Positions 18,105 through 26,973 of a DNA stretch of 64,000 bases are shown here, piece by piece. Made by a program: the position numbers and the translations under genes. The notes beneath the pieces were generated by a model that did not search any database, was not told the DNA's origin, and was given only the letters and a program-made list of their open reading frames with translations. This DNA comes from Aliarcobacter butzleri (lineage in GTDB: Bacteria > Campylobacterota > Campylobacteria > Campylobacterales > Arcobacteraceae): positions 186,001 to 250,000 of the forward strand of contig NZ_LT906455.1 in NCBI RefSeq assembly GCF_900187115.1, given 5' to 3'. How positions within the stretch are numbered: the stretch's first letter is position 1; every line of letters starts with the position of its first letter.

Positions 18105-18632
18105 ATGGCAGAAGAAAATGGTGAAACAACAAAAAAATCTTCGGAAGGAAAGGGATTATTAATTGTATTAATAGTTTTAATTCTGATTTTAATTATGGCC
18201 GTTGCTGGCGGAACATACTTTTTATTAGATAAAATTTCTAGTACAGCAAATAATGGACAAAAAACAGAAGAAAGTGCTCAAACTGCTACTCCTGCAAATA
18301 CGTCAGAAGCTACTTTTAAAGCAGATGTAAATGATTTGGTTTTAAATTTAACTGATTCAAGAGGTAAAGAAAAAGTAATGAAATTATCTTTTTCTATTAG
18401 AAGTAATGATCCATTAATAGCAACAGTAATAGAAGAGTATAAAGCAGAAATTACTGATGTTGTTATTTCACAAGTGAGTTCAAGAAGTTCAGAAGAATTA
18501 TTGACTGTTGGTGGAAAAAACTTATTGAAAGATGAGCTAATAGCCGAAATAAACAATGTTATAAATTATGTTACGAAATCAAATCGTAATGTAGTAAGTA
18601 CAATATTGTTCACAACTTTTGTAATTAAATAA
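18105..18632 (+). CDS. fliL: Flagellar basal body-associated protein FliL
   Basis: Single-pass inner membrane protein that surrounds and supports the MotAB stator. The 175 residues show a short cytoplasmic start, one membrane helix (about 18-45, GLLIVLIVLILILIMAVAGG), a Ser/Thr/Ala-rich linker, and the periplasmic stomatin-like domain ending in VSTILFTTFVIK, typical of FliL. Length is normal. It starts 1 nt after the MotE-like gene and its stop overlaps the next start by one base. Confidence 0.88.
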   Translation: MAEENGETTKKSSEGKGLLIVLIVLILILIMAVAGGTYFLLDKISSTANNGQKTEESAQTATPANTSEATFKADVNDLVLNLTDSRGKEKVMKLSFSIRSNDPLIATVIEEYKAEITDVVISQVSSRSSEELLTVGGKNLLKDELIAEINNVINYVTKSNRNVVSTILFTTFVIK

Positions 18633-19060
18633 TGATAGTAGCTGTAAAAAGAAATAAAAGTCAAAAAATTTTAAAAATTATAATAGTTGTTTTGTTAGTT
18701 TCAGGTGGAGCTTATTATTACAATGATTATATAGAAACTGCTAGAATAAATGCAGAAAAACAAAAGTTAGAAGAAGAGCAAAAAAGAGTATTAAAAGCAA
18801 AAGAAGAAGAACAAGAAAAGATAAAACAAGAAGCTCAAAGAGAGATTTTGGCTGAAGTTGAAAAAGCTGTAAATTTAATTGGGCAAGAGTATGTTCGAGA
18901 TGTTAAACTGATTAAAAATAAAGTTGTATTTGTTTGTGAACCAGATACAAATATTGATGCTTTAGTTGTAAGATATGGTGCTATGGCTTTAGTTAAAAAA
19001 ACTTTTGATGAAATAGTTATAGTTGTTGATATTGATTTTATTTTAAAGAATAAATTATGA
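18632..19060 (+). CDS. Unknown membrane-anchored protein between fliL and flgH
   Basis: A 142-residue protein not recognised. It has a basic start, one membrane helix (about 13-30), a coiled-coil segment of about 45 residues rich in Glu, Lys and Gln, and a C-terminal alpha/beta domain (about 80-142) with strands such as KVVFVCEP and EIVIVVDIDFIL. Topology suggests the C-terminal domain is periplasmic. It overlaps fliL by 1 nt and flgH by 4 nt, so it is clearly part of the flagellar operon. A motor or ring accessory role is inferred from position only. Confidence 0.6.
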   Translation: MIVAVKRNKSQKILKIIIVVLLVSGGAYYYNDYIETARINAEKQKLEEEQKRVLKAKEEEQEKIKQEAQREILAEVEKAVNLIGQEYVRDVKLIKNKVVFVCEPDTNIDALVVRYGAMALVKKTFDEIVIVVDIDFILKNKL

Positions 19061-19761
19061 AATTAGTTATATATATATCACTTACAAGTTTATTATTTTT
19101 AGGATGTGCCTCTCAGGAACCAGATATACATTTTGAAAAACCAGAAATACAAATTCCTAAAAAAGCACCAGAAGCTAAAAAAAATAAAGGTTCATTATAT
19201 TCTATGCAAGGGACATCTTTATTTGCTGATAAAAAAGATTTACAAATCGGAGATATTATTCAAATAATAATAAAAGAAGATTTAACAGCTAAAAGTGATA
19301 ACAAAAGAGAGTTGACAAATAATAGGAATAATAACTTAGGTGGTGGATTATTTACTCCAATGGGTACTAATACTTTAGGTGGTGTAGCTGAAAGTATTAC
19401 AAACGAGTCTAATAGAAGTTTAGGAGTTGATTTTGGAACTCAAAGTACAAACTCTGATAAAGGAAAAGTAAAAACTCAGTTTAATGAAACTTTTGACACA
19501 ACAATTTCGGCAATTATAGAAGAGACTTATCAAAATGGTAATTATTATATAAGAGGCGAAAAAGAGATGCTAATTGAAGGGCAAAAACAAAAAATTGTTA
19601 TAAGTGGAGTAATAAGACCTTATGATATAACGTCAGATAATTCAATAAACTCTTCTCAAATAGCAAATTTGAAGCTTTTATATAATAAAGATGGTACAGA
19701 ATCTGATATTTTAGATACACCTTGGGGATTAAATTTTATGCGTAAGATTTGGCCATTTTAA
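19057..19761 (+). CDS. flgH: Flagellar L-ring lipoprotein FlgH
   Basis: Outer membrane lipoprotein that forms the L ring, the bushing for the flagellar rod. The 234 residues begin with a lipoprotein signal peptide with lipobox LFLGC (cysteine about residue 17). Then comes the conserved SLYSMQGTSLFADKKDLQIG, GDIIQIIIKEDLTAKSDN, and GNYYIRGEKEMLIEGQKQ, typical of FlgH, ending LLYNKDGTESDILDTPWG. Overlaps the preceding unknown gene by 4 nt (ATGA type). Confidence 0.92.
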   Translation: MKLVIYISLTSLLFLGCASQEPDIHFEKPEIQIPKKAPEAKKNKGSLYSMQGTSLFADKKDLQIGDIIQIIIKEDLTAKSDNKRELTNNRNNNLGGGLFTPMGTNTLGGVAESITNESNRSLGVDFGTQSTNSDKGKVKTQFNETFDTTISAIIEETYQNGNYYIRGEKEMLIEGQKQKIVISGVIRPYDITSDNSINSSQIANLKLLYNKDGTESDILDTPWGLNFMRKIWPF

Positions 19762-19814
19762 TCTAATATTAAGAAATGTAATGCAATAATTTTAAAGATT
19801 TTAAAGGAGTTAGT

Positions 19815-21725
19815 ATGAGTTTATTCGGTACTTTTAATGTTGCTCAAACTGGACTTAGTGCTTCAAGATATGGTATCGAAACTGTAAGTAATAATATTGC
19901 AAATAAAGATACTGATGGATATAAAAAACGTGTAACTGATTTAAGTGAAATTGGACAAATGGGTTCTAGTATTACTGGAAGAGGTGTAAATGTCGATGGG
20001 GTTTCACGAGTTACTTCTCAATATCTATATGATAATTACACAAAAGAATATACAAAAACTAGTTACTATGATAAATTAACTAATATGTTGGGCAATATTG
20101 AAAAAGTATTTGCAGAAACTGATACTGCAGGCTTATCAGTTGATATAAACAATTATTTTACGGCAGTTGAACAGTTAAGATCCAATCCTAATTCCCAAAT
20201 ATATAAAAGTTATCTACAATCACAAGGACAAGCATTAGTTGATAATTTACAAAGACTTTATTCTAGCGTTGAACAACAACAATCAATTGAAAAAGTTGAA
20301 TTGAAAACAAATGTAAAAGAAGTAAATTCAATTTTAAAAGAAATAGCTGATATTAATGGTAAACTTGAAAATTATACTAATTCTACTAATGATTTATTGG
20401 ATAAAAGAGATGCTTTAGAACTCAAGTTATCTCAGTATGTTAATGTAGATATAAATAGAGACAATGGTTATGAAATAAAAATTGGTGGAGTAACTGCATT
20501 AAGTAGTGGTACTCTTAATAGAGAATTAGAAATAAGTTATAAAGATACAAAACAAGTAGATAAATTTAATTATATTCAAAGTAATGGAACAGTTTTGGAT
20601 TCTTTGAAATATAATGAAGATGGAACGGCAAAAGCAGCTTATGATGCAAATGATGTAATCAAATATACATTAAATAATGATGATAATCTTTCAGTTACTA
20701 TTCAAATAGGTGAAGTGGTAAATGGAGATTGGGATAATGATCCATCTACTCCTGATACAGGAGAAGCTGTAACTATGGATAATTTAACAAGAGCTTTAGC
20801 TTTTAAAATAAATAATGACCCTAAATTAAGTCAATATGTTACTGCGCATAACGGAGATTATAATGATGGTTATATGGTTTATCCAGGAGATAATAGAGGT
20901 TTAAGTACAGATTCGGATAAATATCTAAGAGTTGAATCTAATGAAGCTGGAAAAGCTAATGAATTTACGGGAACTATAAGCATTGTAAGATATGATGCAA
21001 CTAATGCTGTACAAGAAAGAGAAGCTTTATATAAAAATGAATCTCAAAGTACAACAGCTGAATCAGATGTAGTTCTTAAAATATTGGAACAAAATGTAAA
21101 TTTATCAAGTGGAAGTATAAAAGCTCAAGTTGAGAATTTATCTTCATCTTCACCAAATAATAAAATTCAATCATATCTTGATAATTTAGACTCTTTAGCA
21201 GCTACTTTCTCAGATATTTATGATCAATATATTCAAGTTGGGAAAAGTGAATATGTTTATGGACAAAATGCTGCAAATGATTATAATGGAACTCCTAAGG
21301 GAGAGATAGTTTCTGTTGGATTATTTAGTGGTACTAGTGTTAAAACATTAGCATTTAATAAAAATGCTGTAAATGATTTAAAACAGGAACAAATAGAGTA
21401 TTTAGCAACAATACAATGGAAAACAGATTTGTCTTTTGATGGAAAAGGACAAGATTCGACAGCAACAAATACAACATCTTTAAGTGAATTTTTTAGAAAT
21501 ACAAAAGTAAATGTATCAAGTGATACAGAAAATGCAAAATACTCAAAAGAGGTACAAGCAAATATTGCTCAAACGATAGGAACAACATATAATAATATTG
21601 TAAAAGTTGATGAAGATGATGAAATGGTAAATTTAATGAAGTTGCAAGCAGCATATAGTGCAAATGCACAAATGATAACTGCTGTTGATGAAATGATTAA
21701 AGTAATACTTGGATTAAGAAGTTAA
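19815..21725 (+). CDS. flgK: Flagellar hook-associated protein 1 (FlgK)
   Basis: Forms the hook-filament junction with FlgL. The 636-residue protein starts MSLFGTFNVAQTGLSASRYG and contains VSNNIANKDTDGYKKR, the flagellar rod/hook N-terminal motif, and ends with the matching C-terminal helix (MVNLMKLQAAYSANAQMI). The middle is variable, as expected for a surface-exposed region. Strong AAAGGAG ribosome site at 19803-19809. The 53-nt gap before it may hold a promoter, but no sigma-28 or sigma-54 box is visible. fliD follows after 20 nt. Confidence 0.92.
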   Translation: MSLFGTFNVAQTGLSASRYGIETVSNNIANKDTDGYKKRVTDLSEIGQMGSSITGRGVNVDGVSRVTSQYLYDNYTKEYTKTSYYDKLTNMLGNIEKVFAETDTAGLSVDINNYFTAVEQLRSNPNSQIYKSYLQSQGQALVDNLQRLYSSVEQQQSIEKVELKTNVKEVNSILKEIADINGKLENYTNSTNDLLDKRDALELKLSQYVNVDINRDNGYEIKIGGVTALSSGTLNRELEISYKDTKQVDKFNYIQSNGTVLDSLKYNEDGTAKAAYDANDVIKYTLNNDDNLSVTIQIGEVVNGDWDNDPSTPDTGEAVTMDNLTRALAFKINNDPKLSQYVTAHNGDYNDGYMVYPGDNRGLSTDSDKYLRVESNEAGKANEFTGTISIVRYDATNAVQEREALYKNESQSTTAESDVVLKILEQNVNLSSGSIKAQVENLSSSSPNNKIQSYLDNLDSLAATFSDIYDQYIQVGKSEYVYGQNAANDYNGTPKGEIVSVGLFSGTSVKTLAFNKNAVNDLKQEQIEYLATIQWKTDLSFDGKGQDSTATNTTSLSEFFRNTKVNVSSDTENAKYSKEVQANIAQTIGTTYNNIVKVDEDDEMVNLMKLQAAYSANAQMITAVDEMIKVILGLRS

Positions 21726-21745
21726 TTAAAATAAAGGAGTAAACA

Positions 21746-23083
21746 ATGGCTGGAGTATTAGGATTAGGTTCAAGCGGATCGACAAGCTTAAATGAAGCAT
21801 TAATTGAAAAATTAAAAGAAGCAGATAAAGCCTCTAGCGTAACTCCTTTAGAAAAAAAACTAGAAAAGTTTACTACAGAGAAAGAGGTAGTTGCTAATAT
21901 ACAAACAAAAGTTAATGAATTATTATCTGCTGTAAAGGTATTCAGCTTAAATCAGACAACTGGAGCAAATGCATTTCAACAAAAAAGTGCAAATGTAACG
22001 GGAGATGGAGTAGTATTTGACTCAGATGACTTAAGTGCTTTAAAATCTGGTAGCCTTAGCGTAAAAGTTGAGCAATTAGCGCAAAAAGATGTTTGGCAAT
22101 CAAAACAATTTGATGGAACTACTACAACAAAAAGTAGTTTGGTTAATCAAGGTACTTTAAATATAAATGGAACATCAATAGACACAACTAATAAATCATA
22201 TAGCGATTTGGTTACCGAAATAAATAAAATCAGTGGTGTACAGGCTTCTTTAGTTGAAGATTCTACTGGTAAATTTAGATTATCTATAAAAAGTAGCGAA
22301 ACGGGAGAATCAAATAAAATTAATTTTACTGGTTCAGATTCTACAGCTTTATCTCATTTTGGATTTGATGATACAACAAATAATGTATTAAAAGCGCAAG
22401 ATATGAAAATGAAAGTTGATGGAGTTGATTATTCAGGAAGTAGTAATACAATAACTATTGATGGGCTTAAAATAACAGCTTCAAAGTCAACTGGTGAATC
22501 TACTATTAATATAGAAGATGATAATTCTAATATTAAAACACAGATGCAAGCTTTTGTTACAGCATATAATACATTGAATACATTAATTTCAGGTGAAGTA
22601 TATAGTACGGATTCTTCTTTGGGAGATAAAGCTTCTATTAGAAATGTTATGTCTCAATTAAAAGAGCAACTATTTGGTACAGGTAGCGGAGATAAAACTA
22701 TATTTAGTTATGGATTCTCTTTTGATTCATCGAATGGAAATTTAGTTTTAAGTTCAACAGAATTTGATAATGCAATTAAAAATGACAAAGAAGGATTACA
22801 AAACTTATTTGTTGGAGTTGCTGAAAAAAAAGGTATAGCAACAACATTAGATGAGTTAATTTCAAATAGTGGAATAAATAAAGATTTGATTGATTATGAA
22901 TCAAATATGTTGTCTAGAGAAACAAAATTAACAGAACAAAAAGATGCAGCACAAGAAGCTTTAGATGCAAAATATAAGCTAATGTCAGAACAATTTGCAG
23001 CATATACAACAATAATAACTCAAATGGAAAATTCATTTTCAGGTTTAAAGATGTTAATTCAACAGTCAACGGCAAGTAATTAG
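21746..23083 (+). CDS. fliD: Flagellar filament cap protein FliD
   Basis: Caps the growing filament and folds flagellin into place. The 445 residues include the N-terminal helix with TPLEKKLEKFTTEKEVVANI, the repeated beta-rich middle (SLSVKVEQLAQKDVWQSK, KINFTGSDSTALSHFGF), and the C-terminal coiled coil ending YTTIITQMENSFSGLKMLIQ. The length is close to the enteric form and much shorter than that of Campylobacter jejuni (from memory). Ribosome site AAAGGAG. It is followed by the chaperone gene fliS. Confidence 0.9.
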   Translation: MAGVLGLGSSGSTSLNEALIEKLKEADKASSVTPLEKKLEKFTTEKEVVANIQTKVNELLSAVKVFSLNQTTGANAFQQKSANVTGDGVVFDSDDLSALKSGSLSVKVEQLAQKDVWQSKQFDGTTTTKSSLVNQGTLNINGTSIDTTNKSYSDLVTEINKISGVQASLVEDSTGKFRLSIKSSETGESNKINFTGSDSTALSHFGFDDTTNNVLKAQDMKMKVDGVDYSGSSNTITIDGLKITASKSTGESTINIEDDNSNIKTQMQAFVTAYNTLNTLISGEVYSTDSSLGDKASIRNVMSQLKEQLFGTGSGDKTIFSYGFSFDSSNGNLVLSSTEFDNAIKNDKEGLQNLFVGVAEKKGIATTLDELISNSGINKDLIDYESNMLSRETKLTEQKDAAQEALDAKYKLMSEQFAAYTTIITQMENSFSGLKMLIQQSTASN

Positions 23084-23154
23084 AAGAAATGATTTTATAG
23101 TTTAAGTAAAAACTTTATATACTATCTAAAGAATTATTTTGGAGTTGTGAATTT

Positions 23155-23511
23155 ATGGGAATTGAAGAATATAATCAGCAAAATGCCATATCAGATGATC
23201 CTTATGTTTTAGTATTAAAACTATATGAGGGAGTTATCAAGTTTCTTTCTTTTGCAAAAAGTGCAATACAAGAGGGTGATATTGAGAAAAAGTTTATTTA
23301 TATAAATAAAGCAATTGCAATTTTTGATGAATTAAGAAGTGTTTTAGATTTTGATGGTGGAGATGTTGCTTATTATTTAGATGGATTATATTTATATCAA
23401 ATAGAGACACTTTTTTCTGCTGGAATTGATGATAACATTAATTCAATTAACCAAGTTATGAAAGTTACTCAAGGATTGATAGAAGCATGGAAAGACGAAA
23501 CAGGTCTTTAA
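23155..23511 (+). CDS. fliS: Flagellin export chaperone FliS
   Basis: Four-helix cytoplasmic chaperone that keeps flagellin unfolded before export. The 118 residues start with MGIEEYNQQNA and contain LVLKLYEGVIKFLSFAKSAI, matching the FliS helix that follows the N-terminal flagellin-binding segment. Length is near the family norm (about 125). Located directly after fliD, the usual order. The next ORF overlaps its end by 25 nt. Confidence 0.88.
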   Translation: MGIEEYNQQNAISDDPYVLVLKLYEGVIKFLSFAKSAIQEGDIEKKFIYINKAIAIFDELRSVLDFDGGDVAYYLDGLYLYQIETLFSAGIDDNINSINQVMKVTQGLIEAWKDETGL

Positions 23512-23756
23512 AAGCACTAAATGAATTGATTTATATTGATTCACTAGACTCTTTTGAAAAAGGAGATGCCTTAGTGAATTGGTATAATGATTATCTAAGT
23601 GAGAACTCAATTGAAGAGTTTGATTTAGAGCTTAAAGATTTAAAAACATTGGAAGAGTTATTTTTTAGAAATATTAACTTTTTAAAAGAGATAAAAGAAC
23701 AGGCTAGACAAGAGTTAATACGAATAAGAAAAGTGAAAAGCTTTTTAAAAAATTAG
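23487..23756 (+). CDS. Small helical protein after fliS (FliT-like candidate)
   Basis: An 89-residue helical, charged protein with no clear motif. Position straight after fliD-fliS, small size and helical make-up suggest a FliT-type chaperone for the cap protein, but sequence similarity is not evident to me. Its start overlaps fliS by 25 nt and its end overlaps the convergent tilS by 12 nt. Another ATG is not available near the start. Confidence 0.5.
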   Translation: MERRNRSLKALNELIYIDSLDSFEKGDALVNWYNDYLSENSIEEFDLELKDLKTLEELFFRNINFLKEIKEQARQELIRIRKVKSFLKN

Positions 23757-24725
23757 TTCTTTTATATCAATTTTCTTATAATAAATATAGTTTCTTACAT
23801 TTTTAGGAATTTTATTTATTCTACAAATTTCTTTAAACTTTTTATCCATAACAGAACTTACATTTGGACAAATCCATATAAAATCTTCTTTAATTGAGAT
23901 ATTTATTTTATGACTAATAGTTATCTCTTTTTGTTTAATAATTTCATCTCTTTGTGCTGAGCTTAATAAAAAACCTCTTTTTTTTAAACTATTATCTATA
24001 ATTCTAATATTTAGATTATTATCATTTTGATTTTGATAGATTTCTAATTCATTAAAATTTTTTATAGGAGTAATTTCAATATTTAAGGAATTTATATCAT
24101 CTTGTAGATACTTAAATGATTTTTTTATTCCATTAGTATATTCACTCAATAATTTATCAGAAAAATTATGCCTAAAGTAGTTTCTTTTATATTTTTCATC
24201 AAAATTTGAATTATCTATAAAATATTTTATATTTTCTTGTTTTAAAAAGTTTTCTAATTCTTTTTTTGTAATTTCAAGTAGAGGTTTGTAAACTTTGTAG
24301 TTTTCTTTTTGTTCAAATTCATTAAATCCAATAAGTTCAACTAAACCTGCACCTTTTGTAAATTGCATCAAAAACCACTCTAATTTATCATTTAATTGAT
24401 GAGCTGTGATTAGAACTTCATAAGAGTTTTCATCTATTATTTCTTCAAAAAATTTATATCTTATATCCCTTGCCATTTTTTCAAAATTTGAAGTCGATTC
24501 TAGTTTTATATCTTTTATATAAATTTGTTTATTATATTTTGAAGCTAACTCTTTTGCATAATTAACTTCATCTTTTGATTGAACTCTTACGTTATAGTTT
24601 ACAATTGCAATATCAAAGGGAATATTTTGTTTTAAAAGTAGAAAAAATAGCGCAGAAGAATCAACTCCAGCAGAGAATGCTAGAAGGTTTTTTGACTCTT
24701 TTATTGCACTAAAATTTAAGTTCAT
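23745..24725 (-). CDS. tilS: tRNA(Ile)-lysidine synthase
   Basis: Modifies C34 of the CAU-anticodon isoleucine tRNA to lysidine, using ATP and lysine, so that it reads AUA. The 326 residues carry the PP-loop motif as AFSAGVDSSALFF (family SGGxDS; the first Gly is Ala here) near residue 20, then ITAHQLNDKLEWFLMQF and RNYFRHNF, both typical of TilS. It is the short form, with a reduced C-terminal region compared with E. coli (432). Essential in most bacteria. Starts 2 nt after the rimO stop. Confidence 0.9.
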   Translation of the reverse strand: MNLNFSAIKESKNLLAFSAGVDSSALFFLLLKQNIPFDIAIVNYNVRVQSKDEVNYAKELASKYNKQIYIKDIKLESTSNFEKMARDIRYKFFEEIIDENSYEVLITAHQLNDKLEWFLMQFTKGAGLVELIGFNEFEQKENYKVYKPLLEITKKELENFLKQENIKYFIDNSNFDEKYKRNYFRHNFSDKLLSEYTNGIKKSFKYLQDDINSLNIEITPIKNFNELEIYQNQNDNNLNIRIIDNSLKKRGFLLSSAQRDEIIKQKEITISHKINISIKEDFIWICPNVSSVMDKKFKEICRINKIPKNVRNYIYYKKIDIKELIF

Positions 24726-24727
24726 AA

Positions 24728-26068
24728 TTATTTGATTACTGTTGCAAGTAATTTATCTCCAACAAGTTCAGTTATTTTTACAGTATAAATTTGACCAAAT
24801 TTGATTTGCTCACCTTCACTTAACTCATTATCATTTATATAAATTTCACCATCAATACTTGGAGCCCAAATAGTTTTTCTAGCACTTAATAGATATTCGT
24901 GTTCTTCACTTTCACCATCAATATAAACTTCAAAAGTTTTTCCAACTTCACTTTCTAGTGACTCTTGTGTAGTTTGAGAAATGATTTCTCCTAAAACTTC
25001 AGCTCTTTCATCGATTAATTCTTGTTCAACTTTATCTGTTCTAGTTTCAGCAGTCGTTCCCTCTTCATCAGAGTATGAAAATACATTTGCTCTATCAAAT
25101 TTGAAGTTTTCAACATAATTACAAAGTGCTTCAAAATCATCTTCAGTCTCTCCTGGATGTCCAGCAATAAATGTTGTTCTTACAAAAGAGTTTGGTTTAC
25201 TTTTCATATGATTCATAAGTTCATTTAGTTGCTCAACACCTTTTCCTCTTTTCATGATTTTTAGCATTGAAGGAGTTATATGTTGTAAAGGCATATCAAA
25301 ATAGTTTACAAAAACTTTTGAATCTGCAATTTTGTCTATTAAAGATAGAGTTGTTGTTGATGGATATAGATATAAAATTCTTGCTGTTTTAATACCTTCG
25401 ATTTTTTCAACTTCTTCTACTAGAAGTTCAAGTCCATTTTTTATATCTAAATCCCTTAAAAATGAAGAAGAGTCTTGAGATACAAAAGAGAAATCTACAT
25501 ATCCTTTTGCTACAAGTGCTTTTACTTCTTTTACAAGTGATTGTAAAGTTCTTGAGTGAAGTTTCCCTTTAAATGAAGGAATAGCACAAAATGAACAGGC
25601 TTGGTTACAGCCCTCGCTTAGTTTTACATAAGCATGATATGAAGAACCTGTTATTACTCTTTCATTTGTTTCACTTGCTAAAAATACTTCAGAAGTAAAG
25701 TTGCTTCTTTTTTCGTTTACAAGTTCATCAATTCTATCATAATCACCAACTCCAGTGAAAACATCAATTTCTGGAAGTTCTTTTTGTAACTCTTCTTTAT
25801 ATCTTTCGCTTAAACATCCAGCCATAACTAAAACAGATTCATTCTTTCTATCTTCATGAAGACTTAAAATTGTATTGATACTCTCTTGTTTTGCACTATC
25901 TATAAATCCGCAAGTATTTACTATAATTACATCTGCATTTTGTGCATCATCTGTTAGTTGATAATCACTTAATCGTCCAAGCATAACTTCACTATCTACT
26001 AAGTTTTTTGTACAGCCAAGGCTTACCATATGCAGAGTTTTTTTAGGTTTTTGTGTTGAAAATTTCAT
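24728..26068 (-). CDS. rimO: Ribosomal protein S12 methylthiotransferase RimO
   Basis: Radical SAM enzyme that adds a methylthio group to an aspartate of ribosomal protein S12. The 446 residues show the N-terminal MTTase domain (HMVSLGCTKNLVDSEVMLGR, with further cysteines in VNTCGFID and MAGCLSERY), the radical SAM motif CNQACSFCAIPSFKG, and a C-terminal TRAM domain. SLGCxKNxxDSE separates RimO from MiaB, which is also in this window (56891-58201). Forms an operon with tilS; panC lies upstream on the same strand. Confidence 0.93.
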   Translation of the reverse strand: MKFSTQKPKKTLHMVSLGCTKNLVDSEVMLGRLSDYQLTDDAQNADVIIVNTCGFIDSAKQESINTILSLHEDRKNESVLVMAGCLSERYKEELQKELPEIDVFTGVGDYDRIDELVNEKRSNFTSEVFLASETNERVITGSSYHAYVKLSEGCNQACSFCAIPSFKGKLHSRTLQSLVKEVKALVAKGYVDFSFVSQDSSSFLRDLDIKNGLELLVEEVEKIEGIKTARILYLYPSTTTLSLIDKIADSKVFVNYFDMPLQHITPSMLKIMKRGKGVEQLNELMNHMKSKPNSFVRTTFIAGHPGETEDDFEALCNYVENFKFDRANVFSYSDEEGTTAETRTDKVEQELIDERAEVLGEIISQTTQESLESEVGKTFEVYIDGESEEHEYLLSARKTIWAPSIDGEIYINDNELSEGEQIKFGQIYTVKITELVGDKLLATVIK

Positions 26069-26135
26069 TAATTTAATTTATCCATATTATTTTTCGCGAA
26101 TTTTAGCATAATCGATTGTTTTTGTAAAATTTATT

Positions 26136-26954
26136 TTAAAGCCAAATATTATCAAGTAATCTTGTATTTCCAAATCTAGCAACTACTAAAATAATTGTAT
26201 TTGTAGGCTCAATAGTTTCAAGCTCATTAAATTCTTTATCTACAATAGCTACATATTCAACATCTAGTATTGACATAACTTCATAAATTTTATCTTTTAC
26301 AGCTTTTACACTTCTTTCTCCACTTGAAATTAATGAACCAGCCATATAAAGTGATTTTGAAATTAATAGTGCATCTTTTCTTTGTGTTGGGTTTAGATAA
26401 ATATTTCTTGAACTAAGTGCTAAACCATCTTCTTCTCTTACAATATCACATGGAACAATATTGATTGGTAAAAAGAAATTTTTTACCATTTGCTGAATAA
26501 GTGTTAGTTGTTGAGCATCTTTTTTTCCAAAATAAGCATTTGTTGGTTGTGTTAAATTAAATAGTTTTAAAACAACTTGTAAAACACCATCAAAATGTCC
26601 TGGTCTTGTTTTTCCTTCTAAAATATAACTTTTATTTGGAGCTTTTACTAAAACTTCTTCTTTCGTGTACATTGTTGAAATTTCAGGCATAAAAACATAA
26701 TTAACTTTACACATTTGACAAATCTTTTTATCAGCTTCATCACGTCGAGGATATGCGTCTAAATCTTCACCAGGTAAAAATTGTGTTGGATTTACAAAAA
26801 TTGAAACTATTACAATATCATTTTCATTTCTTGCTTGTTTGATAAGTGAAATATGTCCATTGTGTAAAGCACCCATTGTTGGTACAAGACCAACTTTTCC
26901 TAAAGAGTTTTTTCTTATGTTTTGTAACTCTTCAATAGTTTTTAAAACTTGCAA
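26136..26954 (-). CDS. panC: Pantothenate synthetase
   Basis: Joins pantoate and beta-alanine with ATP to make pantothenate for coenzyme A. The 272 residues contain LVPTMGALHNGHISLI near the start (the HxGH nucleotide-binding motif), IFVNPTQF, YFGKKDAQQLTLIQ and LALSSRNIYL, all PanC hallmarks. Length is slightly short (E. coli 283) but complete. The DppB-like permease gene lies 19 nt upstream on the same strand. Confidence 0.94.
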   Translation of the reverse strand: MQVLKTIEELQNIRKNSLGKVGLVPTMGALHNGHISLIKQARNENDIVIVSIFVNPTQFLPGEDLDAYPRRDEADKKICQMCKVNYVFMPEISTMYTKEEVLVKAPNKSYILEGKTRPGHFDGVLQVVLKLFNLTQPTNAYFGKKDAQQLTLIQQMVKNFFLPINIVPCDIVREEDGLALSSRNIYLNPTQRKDALLISKSLYMAGSLISSGERSVKAVKDKIYEVMSILDVEYVAIVDKEFNELETIEPTNTIILVVARFGNTRLLDNIWL

Positions 26955-26973
26955 AATTTATCCTTTTTTATAT

